64,000 nt of DNA from Prostheceraeus crozeri (GCA_907163375.1 CAJQUW010007128.1:1-64000); one strand, 5' to 3'; shown: positions 30,909-42,906, numbered from the stretch's first letter. Program-made: numbers and translations. Notes: generated by a model from the sequence alone, not told the origin.

Positions 30909-31958
30909 GTTTTTTACAATAATGGAAAACCACTATTAAATGCGCCATCTTCTGTTTCAATATCATAAACATATTGTTTTTTATTATTCAAATATCTTAC
31001 AGTGGTGACATCTTTGGTAATATTATTTTTAACTTGACATGCACTAGAGCATAATGGTTTATCTTTTCTTTCGCTTACTATCAAATTAATACCTAGAGAT
31101 GATGCCAAATTGTATAAACCACTAAAGGTTTCTTTATTTTTCTGTGTAAAACGAATAGTTGCATATTTCCTTGTAAAAAAAGATTTCTTGTCCCCATCTG
31201 CTGCATAAAATCCAACAAGAACTATCATATCTAATATTATATTCAGCATTTAGAACATACCAGGGAACACGTTTTTCTTTAAACTGATTATAATAATTTT
31301 TACTAAAGTATATAGCATATTGTCTTGGATTTTGAAAATTAAGTTTGTATACTCTAGATGATCTCATTGTATCATATATTTTACAATAATTGTTATAAAC
31401 TTCATTAATATATGTTTTTAATTTAAGTAAGAGGTCAAGGTTTTGGTTATTTAAAGTACAACAATATCTGACTCCTGGTTCATAATTACAAATTCCAGCA
31501 GAACCATCTCCCAAAAAGAACCCTTCTATAAATGCTTGCTTACATCTTAAATTAGGTGGATCATTAAAATAAATATCACTTACAATTTGTTTCAATATGA
31601 TTGTATTGTCGTGTAAAAATAATTTATTATGTAGTAAATTTGTTCTCTTATTTAATTCTTGTGGCTTTATTTCATTACCTGTTTAATCTAACAATGAATG
31701 ATCTTTAGTAACATCTACTATTCCCATTTTTGTTCTTACTCGATAAATACTTTTATTTGTAAGATGTCTAATAATTTTTTTTACTTTACTCCATCCATTA
31801 TGAGTATAAATGTCTGAATTATCAACTAATGAAATTTCTTTCATATCACCATTGGTTTCAAAGGGACTAATTTTATATTTGTTTACAATACTATCTATTC
31901 TAGAAATAAATATTGAATTATTATTTCTCAATATTACAGGCGTGTCAGCTGTTACTGA
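30909..31958 (-). other. Intein in PolB motif C, with LAGLIDADG endonuclease motifs
   Basis: The segment interrupts motif C exactly: the polymerase sequence ends YIHFAD before it and resumes TDSIYISNE after it, while Polinton B has YTDTDSIY without interruption. The start SVTADTPVILRNN and the splicing-block character of DNSDIYTHNGWSKVKKI and VTKDHSLL match intein A and B blocks. The end, KQYVYDIETEDGAF followed by a final Asn, matches F and G blocks with Thr as the next extein residue. In between, FIEGFFLGDGSAG and LVGFYAADGD are the paired LAGLIDADG-type motifs of a homing endonuclease. The length is 1,050 bp. Self-splicing and homing are family knowledge. Fossil, with a few breaks. Confidence 0.85.
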
Positions 31959-32973
31959 ATCTGCAAAATGAATGTATTTTTCGTTGAAACCATTAATTTC
32001 TAAAATAAAGTTATTCATGATTCTTCTAGAGTGAGAAAGAATAAAAGAACCTAAATGTGATGGCATGAATGACGTCTTCCCATCTTTTACAATATTAGTT
32101 TTGAGAAATTCATCATCTTCCATTTCTACTTTCGCTAAGAATTGTTCATCATTTAATTTTTCATAATCTTTTACTTCTTGAGTGAAATTTTTTCTCATTG
32201 TATTCTCATTCCATAAATGATATTTAGTGGTTATATCTTTTTGTACAGTTTTGCCATATAGCGAATTCATCAATAATTTAATTAACTCATCGCCTACAGT
32301 ATTTCCTTCTGTTTTATATTTTTTTCTCAAATTAAAAAGTTTTTCAATATAATTTCGAAATGGTGAAACTTGATAATTTTTTTCATAAGTTATACCATCA
32401 TTAATATGTAAGATTTTTCCACCACATCTAACAATTTCTTGTATGTCTACAGAAGTTAAGACATCATAACATATACCATTTCTAAACCTGATTACTTTCA
32501 CATGAGAATTATTATTTTGATTTTTAACTTTATCTTTTATAGGAACTGGTTGAAAAAACATATCATTCGGATATTGAAACACAACTGTAAATATTCCAGT
32601 TTTAGGTCTAAATGCATGCATGCGCTATGTATGCGCTGGTCGTGTTTGGACGGTCTCTCGTTCAGTATTTGATGTTTTGGTCGTTCTGCGGTTATCTGGC
32701 ATCAATTTTCCTCAAATTTTCTAGTGAGCCTGCGTCTATCGATACTCCACATCGTCGTTGCGTCGTCATTACCTGAATTCCAACGGATTGCCTACGATTT
32801 CCTTCCTACGTGTTAGATTGCTTCCTTCAATGAGTATTGTTCATTGGTCTCTGCCTCTGTCACAAACGCAGTGTCACGTCGCGTTCTGAAGCTCAGTAGT
32901 GATAATCTGCATAGCTTCAGGACTATACTGACCATATTACCAACTTTCGCAAGAGGACTGACACTTGTCAGCT

Positions 32974-33026
32974 TGGTGTTGTGGTATTGTTCGGAACTAA
33001 CGCCTAGACATCTGTGGTTCGATTTC
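32974..33026 (+). promoter_or_regulatory. tRNA-like A and B boxes in LINE 2 5' UTR
   Basis: TGGTGTTGTGG (32974-32984) fits the A-box pattern TGGTNNAGTGG at ten of eleven positions and GGTTCGATTTC (33016-33026) fits the B-box with one mismatch. The spacing is 42 bases. ORF1 starts 71 bases downstream. LINE 1 has the same arrangement. Confidence 0.5.
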
Positions 33027-33096
33027 TAGCAACGTAAATTTTCTTCGAAATACGTGTGTCTCATAGTTTTGCCGCTTTGCTTTGAAACTTCGTGCT

Positions 33097-33879
33097 ATGT
33101 CTACTAAGTTAAATGGTAAGGCAATTGATACGTCTCGACACTCGAAAACACCACCTAAACGCACTGCCAGAGCTAACTCACAAACTGAGCTTACTCTCGA
33201 GGCTGTAAAATCCATTGTCCAATCATCGACATCCGAAATCATTTTTCAATTAAGAACTGAAATATCTTCACTAAAAGATATTGTGCATGCTCTTTCGAAG
33301 AGAGTTGATAAACTCGAAGCAGAACGAAACAGTAATGATTCTCATATTCAAGAAATGTTGAAAGCAGCCGTTGGTGATGGGCAAAATCCCAATTTAGCGT
33401 TTGATGGTGAGGCTTTGATGGTTGAACTGGAGCAGAGACAGATGAGACAATGCAACCTAATACTCACTGGGTTACCTGAACCTACTAATATTCAGAATTT
33501 TGAATCTGTTCCAGAGTCTGCCACATGTACTCAGATTTTTGGCTCAATTGACTGTTCCAGTATCCCGATTTTGCAAGTTTCACGCCTTGGAAAACCGAAA
33601 TCTTCATCGCAAAGACCTCGGCCTCTGCGTTTAACGCTTCGAAGTGTTCACGACAAAATAAGGATTCTGAAAAACGCCAAAAAGTTGAGACAGTGTCCTA
33701 TGTTTAATAAGGTTTACCTTAAACCTGATCATACAATTCATCAGCGTAATTTGCAATTTCAGCTCCGCAACGAATTGAAGGAAAAGCGCAATGCCGGGTT
33801 AGACTGCATAATTCATCGAGGTAGAGTTGTTGAACGGAACCAGCTTCCACCTTCTTCGGGTTTTCAGCCAACATTTTAA
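33097..33879 (+). CDS. LINE 2 ORF1 protein
   Basis: The ATG at 33097 (MSTKLNGKAIDTS) is preferred over the non-ATG start upstream. A coiled coil runs around residues 50-95 (LRTEISSLKDIVHALSKRV), followed by the RNA-binding half with RQMRQCNLILTGLPEP, QVSRLGKPK and RNELKEKRNAGLD. In the family it coats LINE RNA. The frame is intact at ~260 residues. It resembles LINE 1 ORF1 in plan but not closely in sequence, so the two LINEs are distinct families. Confidence 0.75.
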   Translation: MSTKLNGKAIDTSRHSKTPPKRTARANSQTELTLEAVKSIVQSSTSEIIFQLRTEISSLKDIVHALSKRVDKLEAERNSNDSHIQEMLKAAVGDGQNPNLAFDGEALMVELEQRQMRQCNLILTGLPEPTNIQNFESVPESATCTQIFGSIDCSSIPILQVSRLGKPKSSSQRPRPLRLTLRSVHDKIRILKNAKKLRQCPMFNKVYLKPDHTIHQRNLQFQLRNELKEKRNAGLDCIIHRGRVVERNQLPPSSGFQPTF

Positions 33880-33956
33880 ACACTTCAGTTTCTGCGACTG
33901 AAAGTGAAACAACATTCTGCCCACGTTCTGAATTACATTGTGACAGGCCTACTTCA

Positions 33957-35007
33957 TCGAATCAAGCTCTTAGTAATTTAAGATGTTTGCTGTGCAACTC
34001 CCGATCTTTGAACAATAAACTGCCTAATCTGCATGCATTACTGTCCTCCGCTGCTTATGACGTTCTAATATTTACCGAAACATGGTTGAAGCATTGCACT
34101 CCTGATTCTCTTCTATGTAATAACTTGTTCTACAATATGTTTAGATGTGACAGATGTGATGGTTATGGTGGAGTTGCCGTATTTGTGCGTATGGATCTAT
34201 GTGCAACTCAGGTTGACGTTCCAGAATCAAATTTTTTGATGCTATTTGCTTGGATATCATGCTGTCTAAATGTCTAAAGTATCGGTTACTCGCTGTTTAC
34301 AATCCTCCTAAGTCGACCATAGACTCGTCTAAACAATTAAGTCTATCATTCATTTGTGTGCTGGTGCAAATTTACCATTTCTGCTCTGTGGAGATTTTAA
34401 TTTCCCATGTATCGACTGGTCGGTTCCGCGCAGTTTGGGTGATAAATGTCATGACATTTTCCTTTCGACGATTCTTGAAAACCGTCTTACTCAACTGGTT
34501 GATAGCGCAACACGATGTTCTTCTCTGCTTGACCTTGTATTCACCAACAATCCTTGCTCAGTTTCTGCATTGAACGTTATAGCACCTTTCCATTCTTCGT
34601 GCGACCATGCTGCGGTTGAGTTTTTGATTCAGACATTGTCGAATATCTCTCCGAAGACGACTAACGTCAGATATGCTTACAATATTTCTGACTATGACAA
34701 CATGAAAATATTTTTATCCAGTATATCATGGAATAATATCATCAAAGGTAACTCGCATATCACAGCAGCTTCTGTTGATAACATGTGGAACGCCTTTCTT
34801 AACGTGATGCACGAAGCAGTTGACCGCTTTGTTCCTAGGATTGTGATCAATTATCGTAAACCTAAGCAATCAAAAATGCTGCGATCATTACTGAAAAGTA
34901 AACGATCTTTCTATCGGAGAAACAGCCATCTCTACCGAAAGGTTTCCGAAAAATATGATGCGGAAGTTTCAAAGTCAAATCAAGAGTTTGAACGTAATTT
35001 ATTTTGA
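33957..35007 (+). pseudogene. LINE 2 ORF2, endonuclease part
   Basis: The apurinic-type endonuclease motifs are LLCNSRSLNNKLPNL, VLIFTETWL, YGGVAVFVR, FLLCGDFNFPCIDW, LLDLVFTNN and FHSSCDHAAV. They are carried by two frames (up to ~34277 and from 34354), so at least one frameshift lies between. The domain nicks the target for primed reverse transcription. The C-terminal end of the second frame stops at 35007. Confidence 0.7.
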
Positions 35008-35128
35008 GTGGTGATGTTAAGAAATTCTACGCACATGTTAATAAAAAGTTGAAAACACCACATTCTGTACCGTCTATTTTAATGACAACAACGATCTCAT
35101 TTCGGATAACTCTGAAAAGGCTAATGTC

Positions 35129-36793
35129 TTGAATGAGTATTTTTCATCTGTGTTTGTCCAGGACGATGGCATGTCGGCGACATTCCCTCAGAGAGTCAAC
35201 AGCGAAGTGTCTTTGTGTTCCATAGAGTTCCCAGTTACTGAAGTGATGCAGTGTTTATCAAATTTACCGGCTAAGCTTTCTAGATCACCCGATTTTCTTC
35301 CTGCTATGCTTCTACGAAAAGTGTCATTTGAAATAGCACCTTTCCTGGCCACGCTTTTTGAGTTCTCTATGATTACTGGTCATATTCCTGTGGATTGGTG
35401 TACAGCTTTTGTCATCCCGTTGTATAAACGAAGAGGAAATGCTTCTAAGACATCGAGCTACAGGCCCATATCGTTGACATCAAACGTATGTAAGGTTATG
35501 GAACGTGTCATTGCAACCAAGCTGATGTCATACTTGAAGCAAAATGTTATCCTTTGAAATCATCAATTTGGTTTCCCAAATAGAAGATCGACGACTACTC
35601 AGCTCATTACTTCAATTCATGATTGAGTTAACATGTTAATCTGTAAGCAAAGAGTTGATTGTGTATATATCGATTTTGCAAAGGCGTTCGATTCGGTTAT
35701 TCATCGTAAACTGATTACTAAACTTAAAGCCTACGTTATTCGATATGAACTTCTTAACTGGATTTATGCTTTTTTATCCAATCGTACTCAGGCAGTGATA
35801 ATTGATGACGCCGTATCGGATAGCGTTCCAGTGCTGAGTGGAGTTCCTCAGGGCTCCGTCTTAGGGCCAATTCTGTTTCTTATATACATAAATGATTTGG
35901 ATGATTGTTTTTTGCATAGTGTTGCAAAATATAAACTTTTTGCTGACGATCTCAAGATATATCATTCTTGTAACTCTCTTGATATTCCGATTTTTCAAGA
36001 CTCACTAGCAAGTCTGGATGTTTGGTGCAGAAAATGGCAACTTAAAGTGTCTTCCGATAAATGTTCTGTATTTTCCCTCGGAAAAAATTTCCATCCTGAC
36101 ATCAATTATTATGTAGATGGTTCATTAGTGTGTGCAAAAGATTCTGTATCAGATCTAGGAATTTTGCTGTCGTCAGACTTAAACTTTAGGTCGCACTGTA
36201 GTCGCATTGCTGCGTCTGCCTTTTCTAGAGCTTGTTGCTTGCTCAAAAGTTTTTCGTTCTCTGAAAAGAATTCCTTAATCCTGGGCTACAAGACTTTTGT
36301 TCGGCCTATTCTTGAACATAACTGTCAAGTGTTCAATCCGCATTTAAAGCGTGATATTGTTTGTCTTGAACGCGTTCAAAAATATTTCACTCGTCAGCTG
36401 TGCAAGCGGTGTCATATTCCCTACTCTGATTACAGGGATCACTTAAGAATTCTAAATCTTGACTCTTTGTCTAACAGGCGTATTTTACTTGATTTATGTC
36501 TTTTTTATAAAATAGTTCATGGAATTGTAGACGTTGATTTAAGAAATTTTTTGTGTGACCGCCCAAAGTCCTATTGTACTCGAAGTTTCAGTGTTAATTC
36601 ATCTCAAGTTCAGCCCTATGTCTTCCCTTCTAACCGGAACTACTTGAACACCTTCTTTTTCCGAGTTTATGAATTGTGGACCGCCTTGCCAACAGAATGT
36701 ACTCGTGCTCCGTCCATCAAGTCGTTCAAGTTCAATTTGGCGAATGTAGACATCGACTCCTTGTTGTGGCTGTTTCTTTTTCGATGTTTGTAA
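35129..36793 (+). pseudogene. LINE 2 ORF2, reverse transcriptase part
   Basis: Motifs: SSYRPISLTSNVCKVMERV, CVYIDFAKAFDSVIH, LSGVPQGSVLGPILFLIYIN and KYKLFADDLKIY (catalytic FADD), then the CR1-type C-terminal region (LNLDSLSNRRILLDLC, LNTFFFRVYELW). Two open frames (35129-35557, 35633-36793) hold them, with an in-frame stop and a frame change between. The C-terminal part is intact. The enzyme would copy LINE RNA at the nick. The ADDL and C-terminal blocks support the CR1 group. Confidence 0.75.
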
Positions 36794-39130
36794 AGTGCCG
36801 ATCGTCTATAAGTGCCATGCTGGCCATGACCTGCGTTCATCTTGTTTTTCACTTCTTGGAATGCACATTTATTTACAATAAAAAAATCTTATCTTATCTT
36901 AAATGTTTGAGTATTAAATTCATATAGTATTTCTCGTTCTTCTTCTTGACGAAATTTTCTAGCTGATTCAGATTTAGGGTATTCTGAATTTTCATTATAC
37001 ATAGCTGATGGATATAAAGATGTTGCATCAAAAGCCATTAGAAATTCATTTTTTTGTTCAAGTAGTTGATTTGAAATTTTCTTACAAATTTCAGTTTTAT
37101 CTCCTAAATCTCGATACTGTTTCATTAAATCTATTAAATTACTTTCAGGTAGATACTGTTTTAATATTGGTAACAAGATATTACAAAATGGCGATATGTA
37201 TTTTCTTATATTTGGTGAAACTCTTCCACCTTTAACAGATTTTCTAATATAATTTCTGGCCCATAAATCTATATGAGAATGAATATTTATATTGTCATTT
37301 TGTACGCTTTTCATCCAACCGTTAAATGTTAAAGCGGAGGATGTTAAATTAGTAGTTATATCTTCACCAACTAAATCTCGCATAACATTATTATATTTGT
37401 AAATACAAAAAGCGGAGGAAAGAACGTCGTTAACTAAATATGGTCTCCATTCATTTTCTTTTTCTTTATAATTTTCATGTGTTATGTCTCCAATTTTATA
37501 ATTTAATTTACACACATTGGTAGGAATTTTAAAATTCTCACACCATTTAGAAAGACTTGTTTTTACATGTTGATAACTACATTTCATTATAATAGTTTGA
37601 AGTGCTAATTTACCTGGAGGTGAATTTTTTCGTAATATTATTATTGTTTTTAAATCTAAAAGATTTTTGAATATATCTACTAACACATTCAGTTGTATAA
37701 TATTCCTCTTGAAGTTTTAAGAGGCGGTTTAGATAATTTGAAATTAGCTTTTATCGGAAAATAAGAATCAAAACCTGATGAATTGTGAGCTATTAAAGTT
37801 ACTTTCGAATAATTAAATTTTCCAAGAGTTTTAAAAAATTGATGTATCGGACATGCGTCCCCTGGGTTTCCCCCGATTGGACATTCATCATCCTCAGTTC
37901 TCGTAAATATTTTCACACAATTTTTAAGTTTATTAAATTCTAATTCAGTTAAATTATTATACTCATTAATTTGTTTTTTAAGTTTTTTAATTTCATCTTC
38001 ATCTTTTGATCGTTTAATTTTAATCATATCAATTAACAAACGTGTTTCTAATTCTTTCAATCTTTGTTTCGGTGAGCAACATATAAATTTATTAAAATTA
38101 ATAGCTCCTACAGCATAAGGAATAGGATGAGCTGTCGAACAGTTAGGATCAATAAAAGTTTCGAGATCCCAAATATATGTTGAACTATAGTCAATTTTTT
38201 CTTTGTTATGATTTTATGTGGACGCGTTGTTAGATTTTCATCAGTAACTGTTTTATATATTGGTTTGAAATTATTTTCAATTTCTCTAATAGTCTTTAAT
38301 TTATGAGATTTATTAATTAAACAATAGTGTCCAATTGTTGAACCTTCGTGAAAATAATTGTAATAAACATAATTATGAAACGTTTCAATTTCTCCAGGAT
38401 TTAAATGACGATTCGAAGGACTGTAATACTGAACACATTCTCCAAAAATTTATTGAACTGAGAAAATTTGCAGTTTGACATTACTCCTGTTCTCGATGTG
38501 GCTTTCTCTTTATATAAAAATTTATTAAACATTTCTTTCATCATTTCTCCTTGTTCTTCATTAAAACCTCGTAAAACATTATAACATTTAATAAAACAAA
38601 AATCTTCAGAAGGAATATAACAATATTCACCGAAATATTCTTTGATTCTATATTTCATATTAATACCTGCACCTCTATGTGATCTTGGTACTGGCTTCAT
38701 TCCAAAATCTTCATATTTAATATCACCTGTAAAAATCCATTCCTGACTATCTGATTTCTCATCCAGATTGGAAAACCATGTTTCAAATGAATTTTTTATT
38801 ATAGAAGGTTACGTAAAAATTTTGAATTATATTTTCCTGATCTTTAATAACTTTTCCAAGTAAATTAATAATTTTACCATTTGCTAAAAGTTTTCGCATA
38901 TCATTTACTACATTAATAAAAGATACATTTTCATATTTAATTTCATTTGGATTAAATAAATTACATAAATCATCACCAAGTTCATCCTTAATTCCATCAT
39001 CAAAAAATATCAGTAATAGGAGTTTCTAATATTTCTTTTGTTCCACGTTTCTGTTTCTTAATACTACGTTTAATACTACGTTTCTGTTTTTTAATACGTT
39101 AACTACGTTTAATTTGTGCATCAAACTCAG

Positions 39131-39715
39131 TGTTACAGGTTGTTATTTTCTTAATATTCCCAAAACATATGATAGAAAAATGTAAATGAAAAATGTGGAT
39201 AAATTATATTGTGAAAATAAATAAATGGTGCAAACAGTCCTTACAAGGACAGATGGTACGTTCACAGTTATAAGACAGTCACAGCACCAACAGAGTCTCC
39301 AGATTCTTCCAGGACCACAAGCCGTGGTGATCACGTCCGCAGCAGTTCGATGATAGTTCGTACATAGAAGATAGGCTGAAACACCGTCAACGGCTCTCGC
39401 CGACAACTTCGCTTGGAGAGACAAGAATGCGTGAGCGGGCGTTGTTCATGCCGCGTTAAATACGTCTGTGAAGATTCGCTCACGGTCAGCTACGAATTGT
39501 TTGGTCATCCATTGTCTGATGACATGACATGTCTGTTGTCAGTCATATACCGTAGATAGCTGACAAGCTGGACTTTTGTATGACATTGGAACTTGAAATG
39601 CATGCCGCGGAAAAGTTATTGCTCTAACAATGGAATGGAGATTGCTCTCACAAAACAATAAAATGCATAATAAATGCATAATAAAGCAAGAAGACAAAGT
39701 GCCTAGCACACAACA
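39131..39715 (-). repeat. Gypsy 3' LTR
   Basis: 585 bp reading TGTTGTGTGC to CTGTAACA on the minus strand (TG...CA ends). It is preceded by a purine-rich tract ending GGTGGGGCG next to the LTR start, the expected polypurine tract. The partner LTR is outside the window. Confidence 0.7.
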
Positions 39716-39751
39716 CGCCCCACCAAAAAAAAATAAAAATCACATTTTTAT

Positions 39752-40320
39752 TTAACTTCTCGACAAACGATCTGCTATGATGTTATCCCTCCCGGGTACA
39801 TGTTGAATGATAATATTATATTCCTGTAACAACAGACTCCATCTCAAAAGTCTCTGATTGTCATTTTTCATTCTGTTAATGAAAACTAACGGATTGTGAT
39901 CTGTGTAAACAAAAGTAGCTCGCCGGCCTTTGAGGAAATACGCAAAGTGTCTCAAACTTTGAACCAAAGCTAGGCCTTCTTTTTCAATCGTACTGTAATT
40001 TCTTTCGTAATGATTGAATTTCTTCGAATAATATGATAATGGATGCTCGTTCCCTTCCTCATCATCTTGAGCCAACAATGCACCAAGACCAAGGCCGCTA
40101 GCATCGACATATAATTTGAATGGCTTTCCAAATGTAGGTACTGATAAAATCGGTGGTGATGCCAGCATTGTTTTGACTTGTTCGAAAGCTACTTGGCATT
40201 CATTACTCCAAGTATATTTTTGGGCTCGTGAGGCTTGTCAAAAGGTGTACAACATCTGCGTAATTTTTGCAAAATTTTCTATAATACCCAACCATACCAA
40301 GGAATCTTCTTAGTTCCTTT
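39752..40320 (-). pseudogene. Gypsy RNase H region
   Basis: Contains PFKLYVDASGLGLGALLAQ (first catalytic Asp), STIEKEGLALVQSLRHF (Glu), VYTDHNPLVFI (Asp) and LLRWSLLLQEYNI, then ENIIADRLSRS-like DNIIADRLSRS at the end. It degrades the RNA strand of the hybrid. It is the last coding domain before the polypurine tract and LTR. Part of a broken polyprotein. Confidence 0.85.
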
Positions 40321-40329
40321 CTTGAGTTA

Positions 40330-40988
40330 GGTACAGGAAAGTTTACAACGGCTTGAACTTACAACGGCTTGAACTTTTGCCATAATAGGTTTTATTTTCC
40401 CATGTCCGATTTCAAAACCTAAATAGTTTAGCGACTGTTTCCCAATCTCGCTTTTGCTGAGGTTGATTGTTAAATCGGCCTCGCCGATTCTTTGGAATAA
40501 TTTTCGTATTTTTCCAAGTGATCTGGCCAGTCATTACTATAAACGACTATGTCGTCAATATATACGGCGCAGTTGTCTAAATTTTCGATGACTTTATTAG
40601 CTAATCTTTGAAATGTTGATGCGGCATTTTTCATTCCGAAGGGCATAACTTTGTATTGAAATAAACCCTCTTCGGTGACGAAGGCTGAAATTCGCTTTGC
40701 TCTTTCTGTTAAAGGAACTTGATAATATCCTTTCAATAAGTCAAACTTGCTGATTATTTTCGAATCTCCTACTTGTTCAATGCAAGTCTCGATATTCGGC
40801 AAGGGGTAATTGTCTGCGATTGTCAATTCATTTACTTTTCTATAATCGGTACAAAAACGATGAGTTTTATCTGGTTTTGGTACCAAAATGCATGGTGAAC
40901 TCCAATTGCTGTTGCTATTTTCTATTATGTTATGATCTTTCAGATATTTTAATTCCTTTTTCATAATTTCTCTCTTCTCTGGATTCAT
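40330..40988 (-). pseudogene. Gypsy reverse transcriptase
   Basis: Motifs of the Ty3/gypsy palm: SPCILVPKPDKTHRFCTDYR, IISKFDLLKGYYQVPL, FQYKVMPFGMKNAASTFQ and AVYIDDIVVYS (YIDD catalytic box). It stands downstream of the integrase, separated by a linker region, and upstream of RNase H. It copies genomic RNA in the particle. Broken fossil. Confidence 0.85.
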
Positions 40989-41439
40989 TCTGTACGGACT
41001 CTTTTATTGGCCTTTCTTCAGATAATTCGACATCATTTTCTGCCCACGTAGTTATCTGCGGATGATCGGAAAATATTCCTTTATGCTCTTTAATTATTTC
41101 TTTTATCTTTTCTTTCTGTTCAGAATCGACATGCTGGAAATGGCTATCAAGATTTTCTAATATCTTTGAATTATTCATTCTTGGCATGATGAGATTGACT
41201 TCCTCTTCTGCATCACCCGACGATGCCAAGTTCGTCAGCGATGTTGCCGCTGCAGACTCCCCTGACGCAATCATAGTGATCGAAGTGCCTGTAGAATTTT
41301 CTTTTATATCACCCAGTGCAGGCAAATTCGTCTGCGATGCTGACACCAGACTCCCCGGCACAGCACCAGAAGGGTTTGACTCAGTTGTTGACTCTTCGTC
41401 TCGGTCGTGATATTTCTTGAGCATATTTATGTGACACAT
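40930..41439 (-). pseudogene. Gypsy integrase-to-RT linker region
   Basis: Begins MCHINMLKKYHDRDEE, the typical INML-YH block that closes the integrase in Ty3/gypsy elements, then a low-complexity Ser/Thr/Ala segment and IKEIIKEHKGIFSD, the lead-in to the reverse transcriptase. In standard gypsy elements the INML block ends the polyprotein; here it leads into the polymerase, a direct sign of the integrase-first order. Confidence 0.75.
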
Positions 41440-42906
41440 TCTTTGTTTCTTTCTTCTATCCGGACTTCACTTATTTTCTTTTGTATCATATAAGGACCTT
41501 GATACCTTGCCTTCATCGGATCTCCCGAGATTGGCAATAATATGAGTACTTTTTCACCTTGCTGAAATGTTCTTTCTGTTGTGTTTCTGTCAAATTGCTT
41601 CTTCATTTTACTTTGCGAATTTATTAGATTAGCCTTTGCAGACTTTTGTATCTCAGTGAGTCTTTCTTTGATCTCAGACACGTAGTCTAACAAATTCGTG
41701 TTTTTCTTCTCTTCGCTGAGCATATTTTCTTTCATCAACTTCAGGGGTCCTCTAACTTCATGACCGTAAATTAATTCAAATGGACTAAATCCGAGTGAAT
41801 CTTGAACTGTTTCGCGGATGGCAAATAATAGCATTGGTATACCTAAATTCCAGTCTTTTTGATGTTCTTCGCAGTAAGTTTTCATCATAACTTTCAATGT
41901 CTGATGGAATCGTTCTAACGCACCTTGAGATTCTGGATGATAAGCAGTTGAACAAATATGTTTTACTCCAAGTACTTCTGACACTTGATTAAATATCTTC
42001 GATGTAAAGTTCGTGCCTTGATCTGAGCGTATGACTTTCGGTAATCCCACCATAGTAAAGAAATTGATCAAAGCCGAACAAATATTTTTGGCGTTAATGC
42101 TTCTCAATGGGATAGCTTCGGGAAATCTGGTTGACGAACACATAATTGTAAATAGATATTCATGTCCCATTTTGGTTCGTGGTTAAGGTCCAACACAATC
42201 AATAATGATATTTCTGAATGGTTCTGCGCACGCAGGGATTAGAATTAACGGTGCTTTCGGAGGATCTAACTGATGTTTACCAATTGTCTGACATGTATGA
42301 CAAGTTCGACAGAAGTTAGCTACATCTTTGTATATTTTCGGCCAGTAAAAATGCTTCAATATTCGATAATGAGTTTTGCGTACACCAAGATGACCACTTA
42401 ATACGTTTTCGTGTGCAACGCTTAAGACTTTTTGTCGATATGACTTAGGTATTACAATTTGATGTACTTCTTGCCATGTTTCTTCAGGAGTGGCTTCTCT
42501 TGGTTTCCAGCAACGAAATAGGATACCATTTTGCTTGTAAAAGTGAATGCGCTCATTCTTATCACTCTCGTTCAGTTCTGCGGAGATGTTTTGTAATTCT
42601 TCATCGCTTTCTTGTTCTTTTATTAGTTGACACCGATCTATATTCGCTTCGAATGTTATTTCTTTCTCTTCAATATTTTCATCAATTCCATTCTCTTTTT
42701 CTGATTTCTCTTTCTTACTCATGGATCTTGTGACGGCACATACTGTTGTTTGTTCACTTTCTTTCGCTAGTTCAATCTCTTTCAGTTCATTCTCTTTCGC
42801 TTCACGATCTTTTATTTCTCCTTCGCTTGCTTTAATTTCTTTTATGTCTGTTATCATACGTGGTACCTGAACTTTGCATCCGGCTAAGTCGTTCCCAACA
42901 ATCAAA
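41427..42906 (-). pseudogene. Gypsy integrase
   Basis: The N-terminal zinc-binding domain shows HENVLSGHLGVRKTH and CRTCHTCQ (HHCC). The catalytic core has IIDCVGP, VIRSDQGTNFTSK and ESQGALERFHQTLK (D, D, E). Near the C-terminus KARYQGPYMIQKKI is the GPY/F module. Polinton B lies just upstream of the coding start, within the protease-integrase region. In a live element it would insert the DNA copy. Two frames hold it; broken. Confidence 0.85.

Larger units (their letters stand above)
32615..36900 (+). mobile_element. LINE 2: CR1-group non-LTR retrotransposon
   Basis: Inserted in the polymerase gene of Polinton A with a clear 5-bp duplication AAATG (32610-32614 and 36901-36905). It ends in an ATCTT microsatellite-like tail after ACAATAAAAAA. 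It has a 5' UTR with tRNA-like boxes, ORF1, and ORF2 spread over several frames. Length 4,286 bp, apparently full length. Confidence 0.85.
18510..39130. mobile_element. Polinton A (adintovirus-like), left part; interrupted fossil
   Basis: It begins AGTAGTATAGGG preceded by AATGCA, a possible 6-bp target duplication. Gene order: TIR-embedded gene, accessory ORF, protease (+), integrase, PLA2, pX-like, major capsid, amphipathic protein, fibre-like (all minus), zinc finger (+), DNA polymerase (minus). Two LINEs lie in it, and a gypsy element is inserted at 39130 near the start of the polymerase gene. The rest, with the right TIR, must lie beyond the gypsy 5' end and the second R copy, outside the window. 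It is clearly broken, with more breaks than Polinton B, and is the oldest layer of the nest. Confidence 0.85.
30414..39130 (-). pseudogene. PolB: Polinton A protein-primed DNA polymerase B, with intein and LINE insertion
   Basis: On the minus strand the gene runs from ~39130 to 30414, interrupted by LINE 2 (32615-36900) and by an intein (31958-30909). Recognisable blocks: STYIWDLETF region near 38150, LIAHNSSGFDSYFP (exonuclease II), YLVNDVLSSAFCIY (exonuclease III), MAFDATSLYPSAMY (motif A), LLMNSLYGKTVQ (motif B) and the motif C region YIHFAD/TDSIY where the intein sits. It would replicate the linear element from a protein primer. The gypsy element entered close to its start codon. Several breaks. 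Confidence 0.85.

Noticed and set aside
36667-36852. Minus-strand ORF in LINE 2
   Set aside because: Shadow of the reverse-transcriptase C-terminal frame.
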